From contig JAFLEE010000005.1 in NCBI GenBank assembly GCA_017302015.1, positions 52,657-116,656 of the forward strand: DNA of 64,000 nt. The letters are read 5' to 3'. Below the pieces are notes generated by a model. It saw nothing but the letters and a program-made list of their open reading frames with translations. It did not search any database and was not told the DNA's origin. Within the stretch, counting starts at the first letter, position 1; every line of letters starts with the position of its first letter. The DNA comes from Spirochaetota bacterium (GTDB taxonomy: Bacteria > Spirochaetota > UBA12135 > COTS27 > JAFLEE01). Position numbers and translations under genes: made by a program. Shown piece after piece: positions 46,345-54,016 of the stretch.

Positions 46345-47238
46345 ATGCATGAGAAGCCCCCGCGCGCCCCTGCCCCGCGCGGGGAAAAAGTCCTCCCGGG
46401 TCCCGGGCATTCCTTCGCCATGGAGCGCTGGAAAGTACCGGTGCTCACCTGCGCCTACCACACCCACCCGGAGTTCGAGATCACCCTGGTCGACGGGGGG
46501 CACGGCAGCCGCCTCATCGGCGACCATCTCGGCGCCTACGGCGAAGGCGACCTCGTGCTCATCGGAAGCGGCCTCCCCCACCTCTACCACGGGCGCGCCG
46601 AAGACAGCCGATCTCCGACTTGGGCGCGTTCCTATGCGATCAAGTTCGCCCCCCATTGCTTCGGCCCCGATTTCTTCGAACTTCCGGAATTACGGCCCGT
46701 CCGCGCCCTTTTAGGCCGCTCGTCGCGGGGGCTCAGTTTCCCCCCCGCCACGCGAATGAAGGCGGCGGCCTAGATTCGAGCGCTCTTCCAGGAAACCCGC
46801 GGACCGAAACGGCTCGGCCTTTTCCTCGAACTCCTGGGCACCCTCGCCGAGTCGAAAGGAGCCACGGCCCTTTCCCTGCGCCACGGCGGCGATTTTCCCG
46901 CCAACAATAACCACCGCATCGATCGAGTCTTGCGCTGGATGCATGGCCAATTCACCCGGGAACTCCGCCTCGAGGATGCGGCGAAGGTGGCCGGTCTGGC
47001 CCCCGCCTCCTTCAGCCGTTTTTTCCGCGCGGCGACGAATAAACGGTTCATCGAGTACCTGGGCGAACTACGCATCGAAGAAGCCTGCCGCCGCCTGGCA
47101 GGCGGGGAAGAGCGCATTGTCACCATCGGCCTCGAGTGCGGCTACGCCAATCTGTCTAATTTCAACCGCCAATTCCTCCAACGCCGCGGCATGACCCCGC
47201 GAGCGTACCGGGTCCAATGGGCGGGACTGATGGCTTGA
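46345..47238 (+). pseudogene. AraC-type regulator interrupted by an in-frame TAG
   Basis: Codons 1-142 encode a cupin sensor (HTHPEFEITLVDGGHGSRL, GDLVLIGSGLPHLYHG). A TAG stands at 46771-46773, and the same frame continues without another stop through a linker (LGLFLELLGTLAES) into a complete double helix-turn-helix (LEDAAKVAGLAPASFSRFF, TIGLECGYANLSNFNRQFL) to the TGA at 47238. Total 298 codons, normal for AraC. The frame and coding quality after TAG are intact, so the change is recent, an error, or read through. Divergent from the 1343-residue beta-helix gene, its likely target. Confidence 0.82.
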
Positions 47239-47374
47239 CGGGGGTTTGTCATCTTCCCGTGGTCGCTCGTAAACGGCCATACAACCGCTAACAAAGCGTG
47301 ATACTCAGCGAACCCCAATGGGCTGTGTGGAACCCCGGCCAGCCCCGGCTGGCGGCCTTCCACCCTTCACTCGA

Positions 47375-48235
47375 CTACGAACCCGAGAGCGATTGCCCGA
47401 CCCGCTCCAGATGGGCTGTGAGATCCATGACGGTCAGGGGTTTTCTCAGGAAACCGCTGACGACCGGTTCGCCCGGCACGACTTCCTTCTCGCCCAGGTA
47501 ATGCTCGGGGAGGTTCTTGGATTGGGGAGCGGCGCTGGCCAGGAGGATGCGCGAATTGAAATTCCGCTCCACGAGGTGGTTCACCAGGTCGTACCCCGTG
47601 CGCCCCGCCATCTGCACGTCGCTGATGACCACGCAATAGGTCCGCCCCCGTTTCTTGCCCTCGAAAAGCACGGCCTCCGCCGCCTCCACGCTATGGGCGA
47701 CTTCGATGCGTTCCCTGGCGATCCCGACCGCCGTGAGGAGCGAAACGCAGACATCCACCACTTCCGGCTCATCGTCGACCACCAATATGGAACACGCGCC
47801 CTGGGAGACCGCTGGGCGATAGAGGCAGGCATGGGGGGTGCTTTCTTCGTTCGGGTTTTCTCGCCGATGGTATTGCTGGCGCTCTCCGCACCGGATCTTG
47901 GTATTCTGGCATTCGTTGTCGAGGCAATACGGGCACGATCGTCCGCGGCGCTTGAGGATGCGCACCTCGTTCTCGAGGCGGAAGCGCCAAATCTGGTGTT
48001 CTTCCAACTGGTTCGCCGAGAGCCGCTCATATTGCTCGAGGATCTTCTCCAAAAGCGGCGTCGGCGGCCCCCGACGCAACCGCACGCCCATCTCGAACTC
48101 TTCCCGCGTCGGGCGCGGCAGGATGACCAGATCGTATTCCCCGCTGGCCAAGTCAAGGGGGTCTAAGGAATCAATCGGTACAAAAACGCCCCCATCGTAA
48201 TACACCCGCGCTTTCGGCCGCTCTTTCCCCGTCAC
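47375..48235 (-). CDS. response-regulator receiver protein with N-terminal Cys-cluster domain
   Basis: 286 residues from a GTG with GAGG about 7 bases upstream. An N-terminal segment (about 8-42; KARVYYDGGVFVPID) resembles small beta-barrel antitoxin-like domains such as DUF104. A helical linker contains CPYCLDNEC and a fourth Cys at 116 (Cys101, 104, 109, 116), a possible zinc site. A CheY-like receiver (about 148-275) has Asp154-Asp155, phospho-acceptor Asp206 (VISDVQM), Ser233 and Lys265 (LRKP). No output domain follows, so it would act through protein contacts or through the N-terminal part. No kinase lies nearby. The domain order is unusual. Confidence 0.78.
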   Translation of the reverse strand: MTGKERPKARVYYDGGVFVPIDSLDPLDLASGEYDLVILPRPTREEFEMGVRLRRGPPTPLLEKILEQYERLSANQLEEHQIWRFRLENEVRILKRRGRSCPYCLDNECQNTKIRCGERQQYHRRENPNEESTPHACLYRPAVSQGACSILVVDDEPEVVDVCVSLLTAVGIARERIEVAHSVEAAEAVLFEGKKRGRTYCVVISDVQMAGRTGYDLVNHLVERNFNSRILLASAAPQSKNLPEHYLGEKEVVPGEPVVSGFLRKPLTVMDLTAHLERVGQSLSGS

Positions 48236-48354
48236 CTGACACCTCGTTGACCCGAATGGAACGGCGAATTCTCCGCTGGGGGTCTGTCGGTGTCAAAATA
48301 TTCTTCTGGAATCTGACGGGGTGATTGCTGCGGGCCATCGATGTTCCCTTTCCC

Positions 48355-48617
48355 CACCCGGAATCCTCTTCGACGAACGCCCCCGCTCCCAATACGGAAA
48401 AAGCGCCGAATTCTACGCTGTCGCGAGTAGAATCCGATTCCCAGCACCCCACGCCAAGCGCTTGGCGAACCGCAAGGACTTCCCCGATTTCCATTTTTTG
48501 CATCTTTTTTAAGGCGGGGAACCTTCGTCTTCCCGCACGGAGAACGCCTGCGCCTTTCCCCCGGAGACTTCGGCTGCCGCCTCCCGCGCCTCGACCACCA
48601 GATACTCTCAGACGGGG
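48355..48617 (+). pseudogene. decayed fragment of an AraC-type regulator
   Basis: Nearly colinear with the N-terminal coding part of the intact AraC gene at 50895-51737 (its 50912-51170 region). Shared stretches include ATCCTCTTCGACGAACGC, AAAAGCGCCGAATTCTACG and CGCCTCGACCACCAGATRCT. Small indels and a TAA inside the segment matching LEGGGTFV break the frame, and homology stops at about 48617. There is no helix-turn-helix part. It is a remnant of a duplication or of recombination around the intervening AT-rich gene. Confidence 0.85.
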
Positions 48618-48698
48618 CTGTCGATTGCATGATTCCGTCGATTGCTGGCAAATCGGAATGAATTGTAAATGCACTCGAAAGAAGAACTCTTTGAATCG

Positions 48699-50280
48699 TC
48701 ACGAACCTCGCATGACCCAGTGACTATTTCTATAAAAATTCTTTTTCTTATAAAAAAGGTTTGAATTAAAATTTGAAACAGGAATGCTGTCTCCTATAAG
48801 TAAAAAAATCTTTTTTGACTTGAGCAGAGAGATTGCCTGCTCCTCACCATCAAAACCACTTAATGAGGTCGCACCAAAGGGAAGAAAAAGTGTGTTTGAA
48901 TAAATCTCCGCCAACTGCTTACGATATGTATACCAAGCCCAACTATTCCCCAAATACAGCCCTTGCTCAAGGCAATCGGACCCCGGAAGAAAAACACTAA
49001 TGATGTTTTTATCGGCATAGACTTGCCGAGCCTTTTCCGATTCTATCAGGCCACTGATATGCACGTTGCGACTCTTATAATTTCCATAGAGTGAAGTCGA
49101 GAGAAATACAATGCTCAAGAGAGCAAGGAACGCAACGCCAATGGACATCATTCTACTGTTCAATACAGAAAACGACTTTGTGATTTCCATCGCAATCACA
49201 GAGAGGCTCACCCCTGCCACAAGCAAACCGGGAATTAAATAATGTGGCGCAGGATGTTTGCCAACAACTAGCAATGACGTGACCATCGCGACAAACGAGC
49301 CCCACAGGAGCCTTCGCAACTGTTTGTTTGTAATAACTTTGGGGACAACCAGCACAAAGAGAACTAAAATGAGAACAAAGAAAAAGATCCATTGACTTGA
49401 AAGAAGGTCAGCCATATTCGTTGCATATGTTTTCAAATCCACCCAACCACGCTCCCCCCCCCCCATAGCGTCCCTTATGAGTAAGGAGCTTTGCAAAAAA
49501 GCCAAAAAAGGTTCTCCACGGGGTAGTGACGACCGTTGCCACAAAAAAGGAAATGACAAAAATCGATGCGCCGATGATTTTTTGCGCCATGGTGCGGAGC
49601 GTGAAAACTCCAAGTAAGAGAAGGGGAAATGCAGTAATTTTAACCCCGCATGCAAATCCCGCGAAAATTAATGACAACGCGATCGACAAAAGAATCGATG
49701 TTTCTCGCTTGCCCACCCTTATTTCAATGGCAACTGAATCTTCTCGTAAAGAATATGCCCAAAAAATACAACTTCCGAGAGAAAAAAAGAACAAAAGGGG
49801 TTCGGCAGCAAATCTTCCAAACGAATGCATGACGACCGCCGGACTGAGCGCACAAAAAACTTGGGAGGCTATTGCAAGAATGGGTCTCATCCCTATTTTT
49901 ACAAGTGCAAAACCAAGAAAGAAAAGCATGGCCGCATTTAAAGCAGCTCCAACTACGACTAAATTCCTCATGTAACTTTCGGGATTCTTCAGGACAGAAA
50001 AAACGAAAGGATCGTTTCCATGGAATTGAAGCAAGTGCGACAAACGCAACGTGACTGCTCCAAAAACCTGGGAAGGCGTGCCTGGATGATCGGTATGCCA
50101 CACGGGCTTAAAATGATCTGCCAGCAGAAGGGAGTTGAAGAAGTAGATGTAGTCAGGATCGCTATTTTCTACGGCCCACGATGGCCCCCTTGCATTCATC
50201 CACCAAAGACCTGCCAATAAGGCGATTAATGGAACAATGCTATTAAGCAAGATGCCCGTGCTGTGCATTTTTGTATTCAA
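48699..50280 (-). pseudogene. integral membrane glycosyltransferase (ArnT/PMT-like), frameshifted at a C11 run
   Basis: Two adjacent frames encode one multi-spanning protein. The first part (50280 to about 49465) has an N-terminal helix, the periplasmic-loop motif ENSDPDYIYFFNSLLLAD and HTDHPGTPSQ, and several more helices. The second part (about 49464 to 48699) continues with helices (IFFFVLILVLFVLVVP, HYLIPGLLVAGVSL) and a periplasmic C-terminus. The break is at C11 on the plus strand (49454-49464); ten bases would give an uninterrupted 526-residue protein. The family moves sugars from lipid carriers onto targets. TTG start with AGGAG 7 bases upstream. Base composition is far richer in AT than its surroundings, suggesting acquisition by transfer. 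Confidence 0.8.
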
Positions 50281-50894
50281 AGAAGTACTCCTAAAGTAAA
50301 CTTAATAGCGAGTTGATATTCGATGCGATCCGCTCTGCCCTAAGAACCTTCCGTTAATCATCCGGCCAAATTGTTCCACTGGTTTATCAGGCATGAATTA
50401 CGGTGGAATTATCGACATAGGCGTCAATCATCACAAGCATTGCCTATTTTTTACTTCATATTGAAGAAATAGCCTCGTGTTTGTGACGGACATGGTTACA
50501 CATAAAGTTGAGCGTGCCCCAGGGAAATTAAAACCCGACCCATGCGCGAGAGCCCGACGTTTCTGTTTATGAGAACCATGGGTCATTCACATCTGGACAA
50601 GTTTTGTAACATCCCGATCCTTCCTGTCACGTAAGTCATCTTTACGATTCCATCCCAGGCACTCTCAGTTCGCTCTTCCTCACTCCGTGCCGACACACCA
50701 TTAATCCCCATGGATTAATTATACTCTCAGCACCAACCGCAAGTCCTTTTGTCACATCGGCAACCCCGAATAGTCAGAAGTTGTGATTGACCGATCCAAC
50801 GCACCCACTGGCTATTTTAGGAATAGACCGAGTTCCGCTCTTAGGTCATAGTCGTTTCGCCAGTTTGGAAACTTGTTATGTTAGAATTGGTCGA
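50281..50894. other. AT-rich intergenic region
   Basis: About 600 bases without a convincing gene. It holds a perfect 7-bp inverted repeat TTAATCC-CCAT-GGATTAA (50701-50718). Over it lie a minus-strand TATAAT (50723-50718) placed 6 bases before an ATG, which opens a 42-codon frame (50711 to 50583, acidic and polar, no known family), and a plus-strand TATACT (50720-50725). Composition matches the adjacent glycosyltransferase more than the rest of the window. Confidence 0.45.
50879..50887 (+). promoter_or_regulatory. extended -10, leaderless TTG start
   Basis: TGT-TAGAAT (50879-50887), 7 bases, then TTG at 50895. -35 not evident. Confidence 0.4.
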
Positions 50895-51737
50895 TTGCCC
50901 CCCTCCCCCCCCGAAATCCTCTTCGACGAACGCCACCGCTTCCAATACGGGAAAAGCGCCGAATTCTACGTCGCCGCCGGTAGACTCCGCTTCCCCGCAC
51001 CCGACGCCAAGCGCCTGGCGACCCGAAAGGGCTTCCCTGATTTCCGTTTCATGTATCTTTTGGAAGGAGGGGGAACCTTCGTCTCCCCCCGCGGGGAACG
51101 CCTACGGCTTTCGCCCGGAGACCTCGTCTGCCGCCGCCCGCGCCTCGACCACCAGATGCTCCCCGACGGGGGCAAACTTTGGCGCGAGTTCTATCTCGTC
51201 CTTCCGCCCACCCTAGCCGCCGCCTTCGAAGAGGCGGGGCTTCTCCCCGAGGGAGATTACCACCCCCTCGGCCTCGACGCCTCCATGGAACGCGCCATGG
51301 CCGGCATCGGCGCCGCCGTGCGAGGGGCCAGATCCTTCGCCCCCCTCCTCTCCGAACTCGGCGATTTTCTCTCGTTCATCAAGCAGCGCACCGAGCGCAC
51401 CCGGCTGGGCGCCGCCGAACTCCGGCGCATCGAGCAGGCCAAGGGAATCCTCTCCCAAGGCCTCGAAGAGAACCTTTCCATGCGCCAACTCTCCCGGCGC
51501 CTGGGCCTCGATTACGACCTCTTCCGCAAGCGCTTCAAAGCCGCCACCGGCATGGCGCCCAAAGAGTTCCGATTGCGAAAAAAACTTGCCGCGGCCGCGG
51601 CGATGCTCACGGAAGGCGACACGTCCGTTTCATCGGTGAGCGAGGCCCTGGGTTACCCGGATGTCTTCTGCTTTTCGCGCCAATTCAAGGCCCATTTTCA
51701 TTCGACGCCGAGCGAGTATCGGAGGGGGTGGCGGTGA
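50895..51737 (+). CDS. AraC-type regulator
   Basis: 280 residues. N-terminal sensor with EILFDERHRFQYGKSAEFY, FPDFRFMYLLEGGGTFVS and GDLVCRRPRLDHQM (about 5-90), a linker, and a C-terminal double helix-turn-helix (about 175-275; LSMRQLSRRLGLDYDLFRKRFK and VSSVSEALGYPDVFCFSRQF). The start is proposed at TTG 50895 because an extended -10 ends 7 bases earlier and the paralogous fragment at 48355 loses similarity just at this point; the frame also opens at an ATG at 50787, whose first 36 codons are not protein-like for this family. No enzyme gene is adjacent, so the target is unknown. Confidence 0.85.
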   Translation: MPPSPPEILFDERHRFQYGKSAEFYVAAGRLRFPAPDAKRLATRKGFPDFRFMYLLEGGGTFVSPRGERLRLSPGDLVCRRPRLDHQMLPDGGKLWREFYLVLPPTLAAAFEEAGLLPEGDYHPLGLDASMERAMAGIGAAVRGARSFAPLLSELGDFLSFIKQRTERTRLGAAELRRIEQAKGILSQGLEENLSMRQLSRRLGLDYDLFRKRFKAATGMAPKEFRLRKKLAAAAAMLTEGDTSVSSVSEALGYPDVFCFSRQFKAHFHSTPSEYRRGWR

Positions 51738-51856
51738 GCGAGAGGCTCGAAGGCGCCGGGGCGCTTCCGCATGCCAGCGACTGCATTAGGATGAATCTGT
51801 GAAATTTCGAAGAAATGATTCCTGGCCCATTCCCAATCATCTTAGGATCGCGTCGG

Positions 51857-52153
51857 TCAATTCATTTTTTCGGGCGTGATATTTTCCTCCATCCTGAAAA
51901 TATGCACCACGAGGATTGCGCTCCCCGCCTGTCGGTAGAAAATTCTTACCGGCGACTCCATGATTTGACGATAGGTTTTGTCCTGGAATTCGAGCGGATA
52001 GGAACCCATCCTCGGAAAGGTTTCGAGTTTTTCGATGGCGACAAAGACGCGACGAACCAATTCGATCGCAGCCCGCTCGTTGACCAGCGAAATATACTCC
52101 GCGACCCGATTCAGGTCTTCCATCGCAGAACGAGCGATGATTACTTGAGCCAT
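51857..52153 (-). CDS. ParE/RelE-family toxin
   Basis: 98 residues, the usual size. Pattern of the RelE/ParE superfamily: VIIARSAMEDLNRVAEYI at the start, VFVAIEKLETFPRMG in the middle, and the C-terminal strand pair YRQIMESPVRIFYRQ and ILVVHIFRMEE. ParE members inhibit gyrase; RelE members cut mRNA. Arg in the RIFYR segment and the second half suit ParE better. It overlaps the antitoxin gene by 13 bases and is translated second. Confidence 0.88.
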   Translation of the reverse strand: MAQVIIARSAMEDLNRVAEYISLVNERAAIELVRRVFVAIEKLETFPRMGSYPLEFQDKTYRQIMESPVRIFYRQAGSAILVVHIFRMEENITPEKMN

Positions 52154-52398
52154 TTGACCATTTTTTTCTTTGCTTCGGCCACCGTATAGGTTTTTCCCTC
52201 GCGGAAGTCTCTCTCGCCCCGGGCGATCCCCTCGAGGATTCGTATCTTCTCCTCGATATGCTCGAAGGTTTCCACATCCACCAAATAGGCCGCGGGTTTG
52301 CCATGCTCCGTGATGAGCACGGGTTCGCGCTTCTTCGCGAGGTCCCCGATGATTTTGGTTGCCTTCCGCTTAAGCGAGGTGACGAGTTCAGTCTTCAT
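52141..52398 (-). CDS. Phd/YefM-family antitoxin
   Basis: 85 residues. The N-terminal Phd/YefM DNA-binding part has LKRKATKIIGDLAKKREPVLI and TEHGKPAAYLVDVETFE; the C-terminal helix-rich tail (ILEGIARGERDFREGK) would bind the toxin. It binds its own operator and represses the operon, as the palindrome immediately upstream suggests. Leaderless: TAAAAT ends 6 bases before the ATG with no ribosome site. A leaderless antitoxin and an overlapping toxin would set unequal translation of the pair. Confidence 0.88.
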   Translation of the reverse strand: MKTELVTSLKRKATKIIGDLAKKREPVLITEHGKPAAYLVDVETFEHIEEKIRILEGIARGERDFREGKTYTVAEAKKKMVKWLK

Positions 52399-52418
52399 AG
52401 TGTCATTTTAGTGACACT
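52399..52418. promoter_or_regulatory. toxin-antitoxin operator palindrome
   Basis: AGTGTCA-TTTTAG-TGACACT, a perfect 7-bp inverted repeat touching the antitoxin start codon and covering its -10 box. Confidence 0.8.
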
Positions 52419-52433
52419 CTAAATCGAAGTCAA
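52405..52433 (-). promoter_or_regulatory. strong promoter of the toxin-antitoxin operon
   Basis: Minus strand TTGACT (52433-52428), 17-base spacer, TAAAAT (52410-52405), then 6 bases to the antitoxin ATG at 52398. Near-consensus at both boxes. Confidence 0.8.
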
Positions 52434-52540
52434 ATCGCTCGGCCGAACAACCCTTACGCCGACGAAACGACACGATCTTTGAAATGCTCGTTCTTGCTCG
52501 CCGTTCACATACATCCGCGAATCAGATTCCGAATGCCCTC

Positions 52541-53659
52541 TCACTTCCCCAGCAAAACTTTCGCCAAAAACTCCCGCGTCATCTGTCCCGCCACCGGGTC
52601 GCGGAAACCCCCGTGCTTTTCCCCGGGAAAGAGGCGGTAGGTCGAAGAAACCCCCTTGGCCAAGAGCGCTTCATGGAGCCGCTGCCCCATGAGGGGCGGC
52701 ACCACCGTATCGGCGTCGCCGTGGAGAATCAGGAAGGGCGGGTCGTCGGCGCTGGCATAGGCGATGGGGTTGGCCCGTTGGATGCGGTCTTTGTCATTGG
52801 GAAAATCGCCCCCGAGCAATTTACCCTCTGGGGAAGCCGGGGAGAGATGGCCCGCGTAAGACAAGCCGAGATCGGTGGGACCGAACCAATCCACCACGGC
52901 CGCCACACGGCTCGAGACCCCGGGGTTTCCGCCCGAGCCCTCCAATTCGGCGATGTCCGCCGTGGTGCCCACCAGGGCGGCCAAATGGCCGCCGGCCGAG
53001 GATCCCCACACGGCCATGCGATCGGGGTCGATGCCATAGGCTTTGGCATTGGCGCGGAGGTGGCGGATGGCCGCCTTGCAATCCTCGATCTGCGCGGGAT
53101 AGATCGCCTCGCCCGTGAGGCGGTAATCGATGCTCGCGCAAAAAAAGCCCGCCTCGGCATAGGTCATGAGTTGGCCGAGTAGGGGTTGCTCCCGGGAACC
53201 GGATTGCCACCCGCCGCCATGGATGAACACGATGGCCGCCAGGGGCTTGGAGGCCTCCTTGGGTTTCAGGGTATCCATGAGGAGGGGCTTGCCCCCGCCG
53301 CTGCCATAGGCGATGGCGCGGGTGAGGATGACCGAAACGGGAATCTTTCGGGGTGGCGGGGCGCCCTTGGTCTGGTCGAAGGGATCGCCGGATCCCCCCG
53401 TATTGGAGGCGCCCGGGGGGCGCTGCTTGCCGGCCGCATCGATCTCATCCGGCGACAGACGGCCATCTCCGTTCACGTCGAGGCGTTGGAATAGGGGCGG
53501 GGGGCCCTTAAACTCGGCGCGGGTGACGATTCCATCGCCATCGGCGTCGTCTTTACGGATGCGCTCGGCCAGAGACGATTGGGGGAAGGCGGTGGCGAGG
53601 TGACAGGAGAGGACGAGGAGGATGAGCGGGATGGGAACGGAGGTCAAACGGGGATTCAT
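52541..53659 (-). CDS. secreted alpha/beta-hydrolase esterase with two EF-hands
   Basis: 372 residues. Signal peptide ends ATAFP. Two EF-hand calcium loops (DADGDGIVTRAE about 38-49 and DVNGDGRLSPDE about 61-72) precede an alpha/beta-hydrolase domain (about 110-370) with oxyanion HGGG (147-150), nucleophile Ser221 in GSSAGG, Asp317 in HGDADTVVP and His349 in GEKHGGF. This is the BD-FAE/lipase-like esterase type often found beside polysaccharide enzymes, where it removes acetyl or feruloyl groups. All catalytic residues are present. Four phased 11-bp repeats lie 54-97 bases upstream. Confidence 0.88.
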   Translation of the reverse strand: MNPRLTSVPIPLILLVLSCHLATAFPQSSLAERIRKDDADGDGIVTRAEFKGPPPLFQRLDVNGDGRLSPDEIDAAGKQRPPGASNTGGSGDPFDQTKGAPPPRKIPVSVILTRAIAYGSGGGKPLLMDTLKPKEASKPLAAIVFIHGGGWQSGSREQPLLGQLMTYAEAGFFCASIDYRLTGEAIYPAQIEDCKAAIRHLRANAKAYGIDPDRMAVWGSSAGGHLAALVGTTADIAELEGSGGNPGVSSRVAAVVDWFGPTDLGLSYAGHLSPASPEGKLLGGDFPNDKDRIQRANPIAYASADDPPFLILHGDADTVVPPLMGQRLHEALLAKGVSSTYRLFPGEKHGGFRDPVAGQMTREFLAKVLLGK

Positions 53660-53712
53660 GGCCGATTTTCACCCCTGTTCTTCAGGTCGTCAAGGTATGA
53701 AAGGCCCCCTAC

Positions 53713-53756
53713 CTGCTCCGTTTCAGGTCCGTTTCAGCTCCGTTTCTGCTCCGTTG
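53713..53756. repeat. four tandem 11-bp repeats
   Basis: CTGCTCCGTTT, CAGGTCCGTTT, CAGCTCCGTTT and CTGCTCCGTTG in direct tandem. The period is one helical turn. They lie upstream of the esterase start at 53659. Confidence 0.8.
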
Positions 53757-53808
53757 CGACTGGCTCCTGTAACGCTCCGGTGTATATAAGGGTAGGAGGG
53801 AAGGGATT

Positions 53809-53926
53809 TGACCCACCCCCTGGCCCCCTCCCTCCGCCGAAAGCGGATGGAGGGGGAAAGATATGCAATCTCTTTCTTGCCCTCCCCATTGGCTTTCGGC
53901 CAAGGGGGAGGGTTGGGAGGGGGTCA
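53809..53926. repeat. two-hairpin intergenic repeat element
   Basis: Ends TGACCC and GGGTCA with inverted symmetry. Each half forms its own hairpin with the same CCGAAAGC loop core, in opposite orientation, flanked by C-rich and G-rich arms. No coding capacity. Structure is that of REP/MITE-type dispersed elements; copy number cannot be judged from one window. Confidence 0.7.
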
Positions 53927-54016
53927 CAGGATTCATTCCCCCCAAGAATCCGGCAGAAAAGCAGAATAAAATTATAGGTCCCTATTTCGAATCCGCCCCC
54001 GGCACGGAGCGCAAGC

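Noticed and set aside
46771-46773. TAG reassigned to an amino acid throughout the genome
   Set aside because: TAG also serves as the natural end of well-defined genes here (RND at 2325, the secreted protein at 21180), so global recoding is unlikely.
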